Part shown: positions 24,258 through 31,997 of the stretch, in pieces
Numbering within the stretch: position 1 is the stretch's first letter
Layout of the letters: every line of letters begins with the position of its first letter
From: Pseudomonadales bacterium
Lineage (GTDB): Bacteria > Pseudomonadota > Gammaproteobacteria > Pseudomonadales > Alcanivoracaceae
Assembly (NCBI GenBank): GCA_022360555.1
Contig: JAKSCQ010000224.1
Span: 1 to 40,658, forward strand
Reading direction: 5' to 3'
Length of the DNA stretch: 40,658 nucleotides
The notes under the pieces: model-generated
Databases searched by the model: none
Told to the model about the DNA's origin: nothing
What the model saw: only the letters and a program-made list of their open reading frames with translations
Program-made: the position numbers and the translations under genes

Positions 24258-26811
24258 TGCCTGGCTCCAGCACGGTCATGGCGGTTTCCATGCGTTGACG
24301 GGCCACCGGACAGATCGGGGCCTCATGGCCGGCCAGCAATTTGCGCATTTCCTCAAGCGCGGAGAAGTTGTGCTGTTTCATGGCGCTGGACAGGGTTTCC
24401 AGTTGCCATTGCAGGCGCCGCTGGCGCTCTTCTTCCGGGCTGGGTACTCCGGCCAGGGCTTCAAAGGCCACCGCCAGGTTCAGCGCGGCTTCATCGCATT
24501 CCTCTGCAACGGGCAAGGCTTGCAGGGTTTGTCTGAGCTGTTGCCATTCGCCCTGATGCGAGAGTCGTTCATTGGCGCGGCGCCGTAATTGCTGAACCTG
24601 GCGGTTGAGCTGACGCGGTAATGGGCCTTCCTCGCACGCTTCGTCCAGTTGGCCGACAGCATCGCGAAGTTGGCTGGCACTGTCCTCGGAGAAGGGCGCA
24701 TTCAGACAGCTTTCAAGATGGGCCATGGCGGCTTCGACCTTTTCGGCCACGGCATCCTGCTGCGCCTTGCGTTCTTCACTCTTGCGATCACGGGCTTTGA
24801 AGATGCTGTCCATGGCTTTCCGGAAAGCCTTTTGCTGGCCGCGGTGCTCTGCCGGCGGCAGCCAGGGGGCATCCCGCCACTGCCTTTGCAGGTCGCGCGC
24901 CAGGCGCGCGGCGCTTTCCACATCTTCCAGGTTTTGCAAATCGCGGGCCTGATCAACCAGCCGTTCGCGAGCCGCCTTGGTGTCGGTAACGTAGTCGGCC
25001 AGTTTTTCATCCAGCGTTCGCAGCAGGGCGGAGAACTGTTTTTGCACCTCGCGACCATCGGTAAAACGAACAGGTTGAAGCTGCTTCCAGTCCTTGGGGG
25101 CCTGCTGGCGAATCTGCCAGACGCCATGCCAGTCCGCCTGGTCCCAGTTCTGTTTGGCGATAAAGGCTTCCAGTTGTTCGCACAGCTCGCGGCGTTTTTC
25201 CAGGTTGGCCTGGCGCTGGGCATCCAGCTCGGCAAAGTGGGCTCGGCAGGGTTCGTAGGCCTTGTCCGTGGCTGCCTTGAAACGATCCCACAGGGCCTGG
25301 TCCTCATCCTGGTCAGAGCTCATCAGGCTTCGCCATTCATCGTGCAGCGCCTGGATGGCGCTGGCCAGTTGCGGGGCATCCATGGTGCTGTCGGCCAGGG
25401 CCTCCATCTGTTCACACAGCGAGGCTTTTTTCGGTTCGGCGGCGAACCGGTGCCAGTCCTGCAGTTCGGCACGGCGGGGTTCCAGGCGGGCGAGCTGGTT
25501 GGCCAGGTGACGGTCATTCTCTTCAGTGATAATGGCCTGGGCTTTGTGCCAAAGACGGTTGGCATGGCGCAGGTTGCCCTGGCGCAGCTCCCGTTTCAGT
25601 GCCACCAGCAGGCCCTTGTGCGGCGTGGAATGGGACGCCTTGGCGGCAGCCGGTTCTGCCTGGTCCGAGGCGGGAGAATTGTCCACGCTCATTAGCACGG
25701 AAGGGCGAGGGTATTCCGCCGGCCACTGGCTGGCCAGTTCCTTGAGTCGGTCCGGATAGTCCCGGGCATCCGCGGCGTCACCGGCCAACATCAGCATGCG
25801 TTCGAAAGCCGCGGTGAGATCGGAAAAAGCCCGTTGTTCTTCTTCCGGTGCCGGAGCCTGCTCATTGGCGCTTTGCCAGCGGCGTTGCTGGGTGGCCAGG
25901 GCAGATCGCAGCTCGCCGAGCTGCTGGTCCCAGGTTTCGGAGGTGCTCTGGGTCAGGAGTTGATAAAGGCTGTGGGCGGCAGCTTCGCGTTCTGCCCGGG
26001 CCGTATCGGCCAGCGCCTGGCGGCGGGCTTCTTCCTGAACTGCGGAAAGCTGATTGCGGCATTGTTGAAGGGCTCGCTGTACCCGCTCCGCCAGCTCCGG
26101 GGAGGCCTTGTTGCTGGTGTCCTGCCATTGCTGCTCGAGCTGCTCCAGGCGCGGGCCATAGAGAGCATCCACGCTGCGCTTGGCATGCTGCTCCAGTCGG
26201 TCAGCCAGATGGATCACCTTGGCAGACTCTGCCTGCTCCTGCTGCTTTTTCTCCTGCAGGGCTTTCGCCTGATCCCGGGCCAGGCGGGTGACGCGCTTGT
26301 CACGGCCCTCGCGGGCGAGGCGCTTGAGAACCGTCAGGTTGTGAATGCCCTGGGCGGCGGAAACGCGCAGGGCTTCGGTGCGGCTTTCCACGGCAAGCTG
26401 AAAGAGTTGCTCGTCGTCATCCAATCGCTCGATGGCGGCCTGCTGGCAGATTTCGTCCGGGCTGTTGGCGGCGATAAAGGCCAGCACTTCGCTGTTGTCC
26501 GTCAGCCGTATCAGTCGCAGTCGGGTTTCCTGGTTGGGAGCGTCATCGGTGGTGCCGGCCAGCAGCGCCATGATGCGCATGGAGGCAGCCTGCCGAACGC
26601 TGGGGGCTTCGTCGCGCTGGTGAATCTCGTCGAGCAGGCTGAAATCGGTCACTCTGCCGGTGGCAGCGGCACGCACCAGGGCGTTGGCGTCGCCCCGGGC
26701 GAGTTGAGCAAGAACGGCATCGTCCTGCTCGGCAGACAGTTGTTCGATCGCCTTGAGGCGAATGTCGGGATTGGCGTGTTGCCAGCGTGGTTTGAGAAAT
26801 CGGCCAAACAT
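24250..26811 (-). CDS. DUF349 domain protein, large coiled-coil
   Basis: An 853-residue cytoplasmic protein. The N-terminal ~200 residues look like HEAT-type repeats (RLKAIEQLSAEQDDAVLAQL; ALVRAAATGRV; SVRQAASMRIM). The rest is strongly helical, rich in Gln, Glu, Arg and Ala, with several DUF349-type units containing WQDT/W...W patterns (for example DEWRSLMSS; WKQLQPVRF). No signal or membrane segment. Function is not established. ATG 26811 has only a weak ribosome binding site. It follows the acyltransferase gene by 76 bp that hold a repeat. Confidence 0.75.
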   Translation of the reverse strand: MFGRFLKPRWQHANPDIRLKAIEQLSAEQDDAVLAQLARGDANALVRAAATGRVTDFSLLDEIHQRDEAPSVRQAASMRIMALLAGTTDDAPNQETRLRLIRLTDNSEVLAFIAANSPDEICQQAAIERLDDDEQLFQLAVESRTEALRVSAAQGIHNLTVLKRLAREGRDKRVTRLARDQAKALQEKKQQEQAESAKVIHLADRLEQHAKRSVDALYGPRLEQLEQQWQDTSNKASPELAERVQRALQQCRNQLSAVQEEARRQALADTARAEREAAAHSLYQLLTQSTSETWDQQLGELRSALATQQRRWQSANEQAPAPEEEQRAFSDLTAAFERMLMLAGDAADARDYPDRLKELASQWPAEYPRPSVLMSVDNSPASDQAEPAAAKASHSTPHKGLLVALKRELRQGNLRHANRLWHKAQAIITEENDRHLANQLARLEPRRAELQDWHRFAAEPKKASLCEQMEALADSTMDAPQLASAIQALHDEWRSLMSSDQDEDQALWDRFKAATDKAYEPCRAHFAELDAQRQANLEKRRELCEQLEAFIAKQNWDQADWHGVWQIRQQAPKDWKQLQPVRFTDGREVQKQFSALLRTLDEKLADYVTDTKAARERLVDQARDLQNLEDVESAARLARDLQRQWRDAPWLPPAEHRGQQKAFRKAMDSIFKARDRKSEERKAQQDAVAEKVEAAMAHLESCLNAPFSEDSASQLRDAVGQLDEACEEGPLPRQLNRQVQQLRRRANERLSHQGEWQQLRQTLQALPVAEECDEAALNLAVAFEALAGVPSPEEERQRRLQWQLETLSSAMKQHNFSALEEMRKLLAGHEAPICPVARQRMETAMTVLEPGNA

Positions 26812-26831
26812 ATAAAGGTTCCAAATGCGCT

Positions 26832-26915
26832 AGCACGCAACACGCCTCACGCCTGCATGCGGGTAATTGAAACCCGGTTTGCGGTGCTCAGGAAATGTGC
26901 TGCGTGTTGCGTGTT
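26832..26915. repeat. Word-repeat element (ACGCAACACGC) over the acyltransferase 3' end
   Basis: AGCACGCAACACGC (26832-26845) is matched in inverse by GCGTGTTGCGTGTT (26902-26915), 13 of 14. The right side holds the word GCGTGTT in tandem, continuing to 26919. A small CGGGT / ACCCG stem lies between. The element provides the last codons and stop of the acyltransferase gene (its tail reads RNTQHIS). Confidence 0.55.
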
Positions 26916-27799
26916 GCGTTCTTTTTTTCCAGCAAGGCGTCCTTTTCCGCCCAGAGGTCACCAATCCATTGCTGGAATCGAGCCCGGAAGGCCGGGTCGG
27001 ATTCGTAGTCACCCTCTGAGGCCCAGGCAGGCACGACCCGCTGCTGAACGATCACTTCAATGGATGGCATGGCACCACCGAGGTAAGCCAGCAGGTCACG
27101 GGGCACGCCCGGAGGGTAAATGATGGTCACATCAAGCAGATTTCGCAAATGTCCTGACATGGCATTGAGCGCAAAAGCGGCACCACCGGCCTTGGGTTTG
27201 AGCAGGTGTTTATAGGGGGAGTCCTGGGCCGCGTGTTTCTGGCTGTCGAAACGGGTGCCTTCGAAAAAGTTCATCACCGAGGTAGGAAAGTAGGCAAATT
27301 TCTCGCAGGCCTTGCGGGTCGTCTCCAGATCCTTGCCTTTGAGCGAAGGGTCGCGGGCAATTTCTTCCTTGCTGTAGCGCTTCATGAACGGAAAATCCAG
27401 TGCCCACCAGGCCAGGCCGAGAATGGGTACCCGGATCAGTTCCTGCTTGAGGAAAAATTTCAGGAACGGAATGCGGCGGTTGGAGAGTTTCTGCAACACC
27501 AGGATATCGGCCCAGGACTGATGGTTACAGGTCACCAGATACCACTGATCGCGGTCCAGGTTTTCCATGCCGCTGATGTGCCAGCGGGTCTGGCTGGTGA
27601 GGCCGATGATGGCGTTATTGATGCCGATCCAGGTTTCCGCGATGACCACCAGCACCCTTGAAAGGGCGACCTGGGCTTTATCAAAGCGCAGAACCAGACG
27701 CAGCAGGGCAAAGAAGAACAGGGGAATGCAGAGGATAATGGTGTTGGCCACGATGCCCAGCAGGGCAAGGCTGCCACGAATCTTGTGCCAGATTGTCAT
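26888..27799 (-). CDS. PlsC-type acyltransferase (YihG-like)
   Basis: A 303-residue membrane-anchored acyltransferase. An N-terminal membrane segment (about 11-36) is followed by the catalytic NHQSWAD (N92, H93, D98; classical Hx4D) and the acceptor-binding FFEGTR (178-183). The family adds an acyl group to lysophosphatidic acid or related lipids; the long form with C-terminal extension resembles YihG/YihG-like proteins beside housekeeping PlsC. The C-terminal seven or so residues are encoded by the repeat at 26832-26915, so the tail is probably not conserved. The ATG has a weak ribosome binding site. Confidence 0.85.
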   Translation of the reverse strand: MTIWHKIRGSLALLGIVANTIILCIPLFFFALLRLVLRFDKAQVALSRVLVVIAETWIGINNAIIGLTSQTRWHISGMENLDRDQWYLVTCNHQSWADILVLQKLSNRRIPFLKFFLKQELIRVPILGLAWWALDFPFMKRYSKEEIARDPSLKGKDLETTRKACEKFAYFPTSVMNFFEGTRFDSQKHAAQDSPYKHLLKPKAGGAAFALNAMSGHLRNLLDVTIIYPPGVPRDLLAYLGGAMPSIEVIVQQRVVPAWASEGDYESDPAFRARFQQWIGDLWAEKDALLEKKNATRNTQHIS

Positions 27800-27954
27800 A
27801 GCAAAATCGTCAGTTCAGGGTAAACACGCATGCTACCCAAAGGGGCAGAGCTTGTCCCATGTCCGTTTCGGTCAATTATGGTGGCGAGACAGCGGTGGGC
27901 AGGAAAGGAGTCATCACGGATGAGCGGGCAGGTACGCTCAAGACAAGCCGATAC

Positions 27955-28059
27955 GTCGCCATGCCGGACTTGATCCGGCATCTCCATCCGTGTCCCGAAG
28001 CCGGTATTCAGCGCTCTGCCGAAGTAGGGAGATGCCGGATCGGTGTCCGGTATGACGAC
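27955..28059. repeat. ATGCCGGA-type palindrome pair
   Basis: Left arm 27955-27985 and right arm 28028-28059 are reverse complements with 3 mismatches and a 1-nt indel. The left arm contains a perfect hairpin of its own, ATGCCGGA / TCCGGCAT with loop CTTGA (27961-27981). It sits in the 337-bp gap between the minus-strand acyltransferase and SH3 genes; nothing else is recognisable in that gap apart from the terminator at 28094-28124. Words of this kind recur in intergenic regions of many proteobacteria (known in general). Confidence 0.65.
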
Positions 28060-28093
28060 ATTGAAAAAAGACGGGCGCTGGAATGGGGTGCTC

Positions 28094-28124
28094 AATAAAT
28101 AACCGGGCCCGTGAAGGGCCCGGT
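28094..28124 (-). terminator. Rho-independent terminator of the SH3-domain gene
   Basis: On the minus strand ACCGGGCCC pairs with GGGCCCGGT over a 5-nt loop (28102-28124) and is followed by TTATTTATT. It starts 12 nt after the stop codon of the gene at 28137-28799. Confidence 0.8.
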
Positions 28125-28136
28125 GCGGTGTGCTGG

Positions 28137-28799
28137 TCAGTTGGCCCAGCCGGAGTTGCGGCGGCGACCCGAGCGTGAACGCATGATGATGCCGGCCACC
28201 AGGCCCAGCAGCAAAATGGCGACACCGGTGATCCACTGCTGGGAGGTGTTGTTGTTGCGCAGCATGACGTTTTCGCCTTTTACCTGGTCCAGCTCGGAGC
28301 GCAGCAGGCTCAGCTCCTCATTCAGGCGGCGGTTTGCCTGGTCCAGACGAATCGGGTCGGACGCCACTTCCTGAAGCTGCTCCAGTTCGTTGCTGCGAGC
28401 GTTGAGTGAATTCTTCAGTTCGGAGGATTGCTCGGCCAGCGCATCCCGCTCACCTTTGAGTTCGGCAAGCTGGGTGCGCAGCTTGGCGGCTTCGGCCTTG
28501 GCGGCCTCGCTGGCCTTCTGGGCGCGCTCCAGCAGGATTTCCGCCGTGGGAGTCTGGCTCAGGTACTGTTTGCCGATATAGCCTTCGATGTCGCCATAGC
28601 GGATCTTGGCCCAGTCGCCTTCAAAACCGAGAAATTCGATTCGGGTGCCGCTCTTGATGCCGCGGTGGAGAATGCGACCGCCGGGGCTGGCAGAGGCGCG
28701 GATAGGCACATAAATACTGTCATCTACCCAGGCTGCGGAAGCAGCGGCAGTGCCGGAAGCACTGAGTACAGCCAGAAGGCAAACAAGTCTCGCGAGCAT
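28137..28799 (-). CDS. SH3-domain membrane protein (YgiM/TIGR04211-like)
   Basis: A 220-residue envelope protein. Order: signal peptide (1-22); bacterial SH3 domain (about 25-85; DSIYVPIRASASPGGRI, GDWAKIRYGDIEGYIG); a coiled coil (about 88-185); one C-terminal transmembrane helix (about 190-206; WITGVAILLLGLVAGIIM); and a short Arg-rich cytoplasmic tail. This architecture is that of the TIGR04211/YgiM family, whose exact role is unclear, probably cell-wall related. AAGGAG lies upstream of the ATG. It has its own terminator and is separated from the upstream gene by another terminator, so it is monocistronic. Confidence 0.87.
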   Translation of the reverse strand: MLARLVCLLAVLSASGTAAASAAWVDDSIYVPIRASASPGGRILHRGIKSGTRIEFLGFEGDWAKIRYGDIEGYIGKQYLSQTPTAEILLERAQKASEAAKAEAAKLRTQLAELKGERDALAEQSSELKNSLNARSNELEQLQEVASDPIRLDQANRRLNEELSLLRSELDQVKGENVMLRNNNTSQQWITGVAILLLGLVAGIIMRSRSGRRRNSGWAN

Positions 28800-28898
28800 C
28801 GGTTACTCCTTGGAATCAGGCCGCGCAGTCTAAATCAGTCAGCGGGACAGCATCGCTACCCTAATCACATTTCGCGGTACGGGCCGTGGTGTCTTTGT

Positions 28899-28920
28899 AA
28901 AAAATGGCAAACTGCCATTA
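28899..28920 (-). terminator. Rho-independent terminator after yciI
   Basis: On the minus strand AATGGCA - GTT - TGCCATT (28919-28903) is followed at once by TTTT. It begins 4 nt after the yciI stop and separates that operon from the SH3 gene. Confidence 0.85.
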
Positions 28921-28923
28921 AGG

Positions 28924-29223
28924 TCAGGGCAGCACTTTCTTGAACGGCTTCACCGTTACGTTGGCGTAAACTCCGGCTTCGATATGAGGATCGGCGTCAG
29001 CCCAGGCCTGGGCTGCCTCCAGAGACGCAAACTCCGCCACCACCAGGGAGCCGCTGAAGCCCGCTTCCCCCGGATCGTTGCTGTCGATGGCCGGGTGGGG
29101 GCCGGCCAGAACCAGGCGGCCTTCTTCCCGGAGCTGCTCAAGACGGGCCAGGTGGTCAGCGCGGGCGGTCTTGCGCAGGGGCAGGGAGTCTTCCACGTCT
29201 TGACTGATGATCGCGTACAACAT
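28924..29223 (-). CDS. yciI: YciI family protein
   Basis: A 99-residue ferredoxin-like dimeric alpha+beta barrel protein. Family features: the N-terminal strand MLYAIISQD, a conserved His in [10 protein letters not shown] (H24), and [13 protein letters not shown] with Asp in the active-site pocket. The reaction is not established for most members. It follows the VC0807-type gene by 15 nt. The order yciI - membrane protein - PHP - yciO - trpS - scpAB - rluB is a known gammaproteobacterial arrangement. Confidence 0.9.
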   Translation of the reverse strand: MLYAIISQDVEDSLPLRKTARADHLARLEQLREEGRLVLAGPHPAIDSNDPGEAGFSGSLVVAEFASLEAAQAWADADPHIEAGVYANVTVKPFKKVLP

Positions 29224-29238
29224 GATGGGCTCTTTCCG

Positions 29239-29976
29239 TTAATGATGGGCAACAATGTCTTCCAGTTTCAGCCCGGTCAGCTTACCGATGCGACGAAACA
29301 GGAAGAACATGGCCAGGATCAGGACAATCATTGAGGGCACGACAATAACCGGGTAGCTCAGGGCTGTCATCTTGCCCAGCTCGGCATTGAAGGCCTCACT
29401 GCCCGGCGGGCTGGTAAGAATAACCTTGGCAAGGATGTAATTCAGCGCCGAAGACAGAAAAAAGGAGCCCGCCACCATCCAGGAAGCCTGTTTCAGGGTG
29501 CGTTCGAAGGCGCTCTCATTGCCCCGATCGGCCAGGTGGTCGGCAATTTTTTCGGTGTTGAGTACCTTGTCGTTATAGAGAAAGGTCTTCACCAGCGGCC
29601 ACCGGGTCCGCAGGGAGGCGATAGTGGCAAGGCCGAGCAGGCCGGGGATAGCGGCTTCCTTGATGGCAATGTACTTGGCATCCAGCTCCATCAGACTGAT
29701 GCCGCCGGTGAGCAGGATGCTGATAATGCCCAGCGCCGAAAAGAAGTTGACCTTGCCGCTCTGGAACAGGTCGCGCAGCCCGTAGGCCAGCGGGAAGGCC
29801 AGCGCCACGACAATGGCCCACTTGGTACCCAGCCAGTCGTCCCCGGAGAGCTTGGCGAGGATCAGGGCGGGAATGACAATATTGATCAGCAGGTTGGCCA
29901 GCAGGCTTTCCCTGGGGGGTTGAGACTTGGCGGTGGCCTTGTCCTGGCTCTGGGTGTGGTTATCGCTATCGGTCAT
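29239..29976 (-). CDS. VC0807-family inner membrane protein
   Basis: A 245-residue integral membrane protein with about six hydrophobic helices: LINIVIPALILAKL, WAIVVALAFPLAYGL, FSALGIISILLTGGISL, IPGLLGLATIAS, SFFLSSALNYILA and YPVIVVPSMIVLILAMFFLF. The N-terminus is hydrophilic and Ser/Gln/Lys-rich. I recognise the pattern of the VC0807 family; function unknown. It occupies the place where many relatives carry yciB/ispZ (septation protein A), and could be a functional or positional substitute. It is first in a two-gene operon with yciI and divergent from the PHP gene. Confidence 0.72.
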   Translation of the reverse strand: MTDSDNHTQSQDKATAKSQPPRESLLANLLINIVIPALILAKLSGDDWLGTKWAIVVALAFPLAYGLRDLFQSGKVNFFSALGIISILLTGGISLMELDAKYIAIKEAAIPGLLGLATIASLRTRWPLVKTFLYNDKVLNTEKIADHLADRGNESAFERTLKQASWMVAGSFFLSSALNYILAKVILTSPPGSEAFNAELGKMTALSYPVIVVPSMIVLILAMFFLFRRIGKLTGLKLEDIVAHH

Positions 29977-30069
29977 GCTTGATTCCGTATGATGCGTTCA
30001 GCGAAAAGCTGCGGGTCCGGTGTCTAAAAATGGTACCCTAGCCGGGCCCTGGCGACCTGGCAGGTTGCT

Positions 30070-31005
30070 ATGGACCGCAATTTTATGTCCGGGTTCGTTG
30101 CCTGTCTGTTTTCCGGCCCTGAGTGCAACACCGAGGAGAGTGTTATTTCTTTCAGCACGGGATTGATTGACCTGCACAGTCACAGCACGGCGTCCGACGG
30201 TATTCTAAGCCCTGAAGCGCTGGTGTCGAGGGCCGCCGACTACGGTGTCTCCTGTCTGGCGCTGACGGACCACGACACCCTGGCCGGGCTGGACGAGGCC
30301 CGTCAGGCGGCGTCCGCGCGCGGCATGACGCTGGTCAATGGCATTGAACTGTCCGTACAGCATGAAAAGCGGGAGTTTCATGTGCTGGGGCTGTGGCTGG
30401 ACACGGAGTGCGAGGCGCTGCGGGCCCGGGTGGCCGCCCAGCAGGCGGCCCGCGTGGAGCGCGCCCGGGAAATCGGGCGGCGGCTGGACCGGGCGGCGGG
30501 ACTGGCCAATACCTACGAGCATACCTGTGAACTGGCTGGTACCGATGCCCCGGGCCGCCCCCTGTTTGCCCGTTATCTGGAGCAGGCCGGGCGGGTGCGT
30601 AATCAGCGCCATGCCTTCAATCGCTTTCTCAAACAGGGGCAGTCGGCGTTCGTGGCTACGCCCTGGTGCTCGATGAAAGAGGCCATCGACGATATTCATG
30701 CGGCAGGCGGCACCGCGGTGCTGGCTCACCCCCATGCCTACGGCCTGACCCGCAAGAAATTGCGCCATTTTCTGGGTGCTTTCAAGGAGGCCGGCGGTGA
30801 CGGCCTGGAAGTGGCCATGCCGGGCCTGACCCGACAGCAGAGCGAACTGCTGGACGAATGCTGGCAGCATTTCGATCTCCAGGTATCCGCCGGCTCGGAT
30901 TTCCATTCCCCAGAACAGAAATGGCTGGCCCTGGGCCGCCTGCCCCCCATTCCATCCGGGGCGACGCCAGTCTGGGAGGGGAGGCTGACATCAATGAATA
31001 GTTAA
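30070..31005 (+). CDS. PHP-domain phosphoesterase (RNase AM / YciV-like)
   Basis: A PHP metal-dependent phosphoesterase. The four motifs are seen: LIDLHSHSTASDG, LALTDHDTLAG, VLAHPHAYG and GSDFHSP. E. coli YciV (RNase AM) is a 3',5'-nucleotide phosphatase and 5'-exonuclease that trims RNA 5' ends. The start is doubtful. ATG 30070 or 30085 would add about 20-25 residues before the usual N-terminus and have poor ribosome binding sites. GAGGAG at 30133-30138 lies exactly 6 nt before an in-frame ATT (30145), which would give the normal family N-terminus. The last residues (SMNS) come from the AT-rich repeat that follows. Confidence 0.9.
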   Translation: MDRNFMSGFVACLFSGPECNTEESVISFSTGLIDLHSHSTASDGILSPEALVSRAADYGVSCLALTDHDTLAGLDEARQAASARGMTLVNGIELSVQHEKREFHVLGLWLDTECEALRARVAAQQAARVERAREIGRRLDRAAGLANTYEHTCELAGTDAPGRPLFARYLEQAGRVRNQRHAFNRFLKQGQSAFVATPWCSMKEAIDDIHAAGGTAVLAHPHAYGLTRKKLRHFLGAFKEAGGDGLEVAMPGLTRQQSELLDECWQHFDLQVSAGSDFHSPEQKWLALGRLPPIPSGATPVWEGRLTSMNS

Positions 31006-31085
31006 TAGTGAATAATTAATAGCTTTAAAAACAATTCACTATAGCTTTCTCTTGATGTTGATTATTAATTATTCATTGTTAATTG
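30992..31085. repeat. AT-rich word-repeat element (GAATAATTAATA)
   Basis: ATGAATAGTTAATA (30994-31007) and TGAATAATTAATA (31009-31021) form a near tandem. TATTAATTATTCA (31063-31075) is the exact inverse of the second. The element is about 75-80% A+T in a GC-rich genome. It contains the PHP stop codon and ends 7 nt before the yciO ATG, leaving no Shine-Dalgarno sequence there. Confidence 0.65.
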
Positions 31086-31092
31086 CTTATTT

Positions 31093-31716
31093 ATGACCGA
31101 CACCCTCTACATCCATCCGGAAACGCCCCAGCCGCGACTGATTCGTCAGGCGGTGGAAGTGATTCGCAATGGGGGGCTGATCGCCTATCCCACCGACACC
31201 ACCTATGCCCTGGGCTGCGGTATTGGTGAGAAAAAGGCACTGGAACAGCTTATTCGGGTGCGCCAGCTGGACAAGAAACACCAGTTCACCCTGCTGTGTC
31301 AGGACCTGTCCGTGCTGGCCGTGTATGCCAAGGTGGAAAACCCGGATTATCGGCTTCTCAAGGCGCATACCCCGGGCCCCTATACTTTTATCCTGCAGGG
31401 CACCACCGAGGTGCCGCGCCGCCTGATGGACCCGAAGAAGCGCACCATCGGTATCCGTGTGCCGGATCACCCCATTTGCCAGGCGCTGCTGGAGGAGCAT
31501 GGTGAGCCCATCATGACCTCCACCTGCCACCTGCCCGGGGACGAGTTCCCGCTGACCGATCCCCAGGACGTACGAGATTTTCTGCAGGGTCAGGTGGATC
31601 TGGTCATTGATGGCGGCTTCTGCGGGGTCACGGAAACCACCGTGATCTCACTGGCCGACGGCACTGGCCCGGACGTAATTCGTGAAGGGGCGGGGCCGGT
31701 GGACAGCATTTTTTAA
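31093..31716 (+). CDS. yciO: YciO/Sua5/YrdC-domain protein
   Basis: A 207-residue YrdC-fold protein. Seen: the N-terminal GGLIAYPTDTTYALGCGIG (about 27-45), LIRVRQLDKKHQFTLLC (KxR-like nucleotide-binding region), and late HxxS-like loop residues in MTSTCHLPG. The fold is shared with TsaC/Sua5, which makes threonylcarbamoyl-AMP for tRNA t6A; YciO paralogs are close but their role is less certain. Context (PHP upstream, trpS downstream) matches YciO. ATG 31093 has no ribosome binding site because a repeat ends directly upstream. Confidence 0.87.
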   Translation: MTDTLYIHPETPQPRLIRQAVEVIRNGGLIAYPTDTTYALGCGIGEKKALEQLIRVRQLDKKHQFTLLCQDLSVLAVYAKVENPDYRLLKAHTPGPYTFILQGTTEVPRRLMDPKKRTIGIRVPDHPICQALLEEHGEPIMTSTCHLPGDEFPLTDPQDVRDFLQGQVDLVIDGGFCGVTETTVISLADGTGPDVIREGAGPVDSIF

Positions 31717-31900
31717 CGAGACACAGAACGTGTCATGCCGGGCCGGAATCAGCCTGGCACCTGCGACGTCGAGCGCAGGCGGGTGTGGGGGCTGGCGGCG
31801 GCAGGCCCCGACTGGCATGAATTCCCGCCAATGCGCGATGAGTCATGCCCGTCCGGTTGTTCATCTTTTGTTCAGGCCGGCCCAAACCCGGGCCTTGCCA

Positions 31901-31970
31901 CTGTCACTGGGGCCCCGGTTCACCGTATAATCGCGGGCTTTCCCCTGTGCCATGCCAGTAAGTATGGCAC
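31901..31970 (+). promoter_or_regulatory. Promoter and leader hairpin of trpS-scpA-scpB-rluB
   Basis: TATAAT at 31926-31931 is a perfect -10 with a weak -35 (CTGTCA 31901-31906, 19-bp spacer). The ~60-nt leader holds the stem GTGCCAT / ATGGCAC (31947-31953, 31964-31970; 10-nt loop). The remainder of 31717-31997 shows no gene. Confidence 0.5.
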
Positions 31971-31997
31971 CCGAGATCGGGCATTAAGGAGTTGGCT

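Noticed and set aside
26832-26925. Short repeats considered as a CRISPR remnant
   Set aside because: Words are 7-14 bp, inverted, without regular spacers or cas genes.
25834-27123. A 429-codon plus-strand frame opposite the DUF349 and acyltransferase genes
   Set aside because: It crosses a gene boundary and a repeat, and has no domain; composition is that of a shadow frame.
30994-31092. AT-rich stretch considered as an origin or promoter
   Set aside because: Its structure is a word repeat with inverted arms; there are no DnaA boxes and no -35/-10 pair.
31891-31931. TTGCCA (31895-31900) as the -35 of the TATAAT at 31926
   Set aside because: The 25-bp spacer is too long for sigma70; a weaker CTGTCA fits better.
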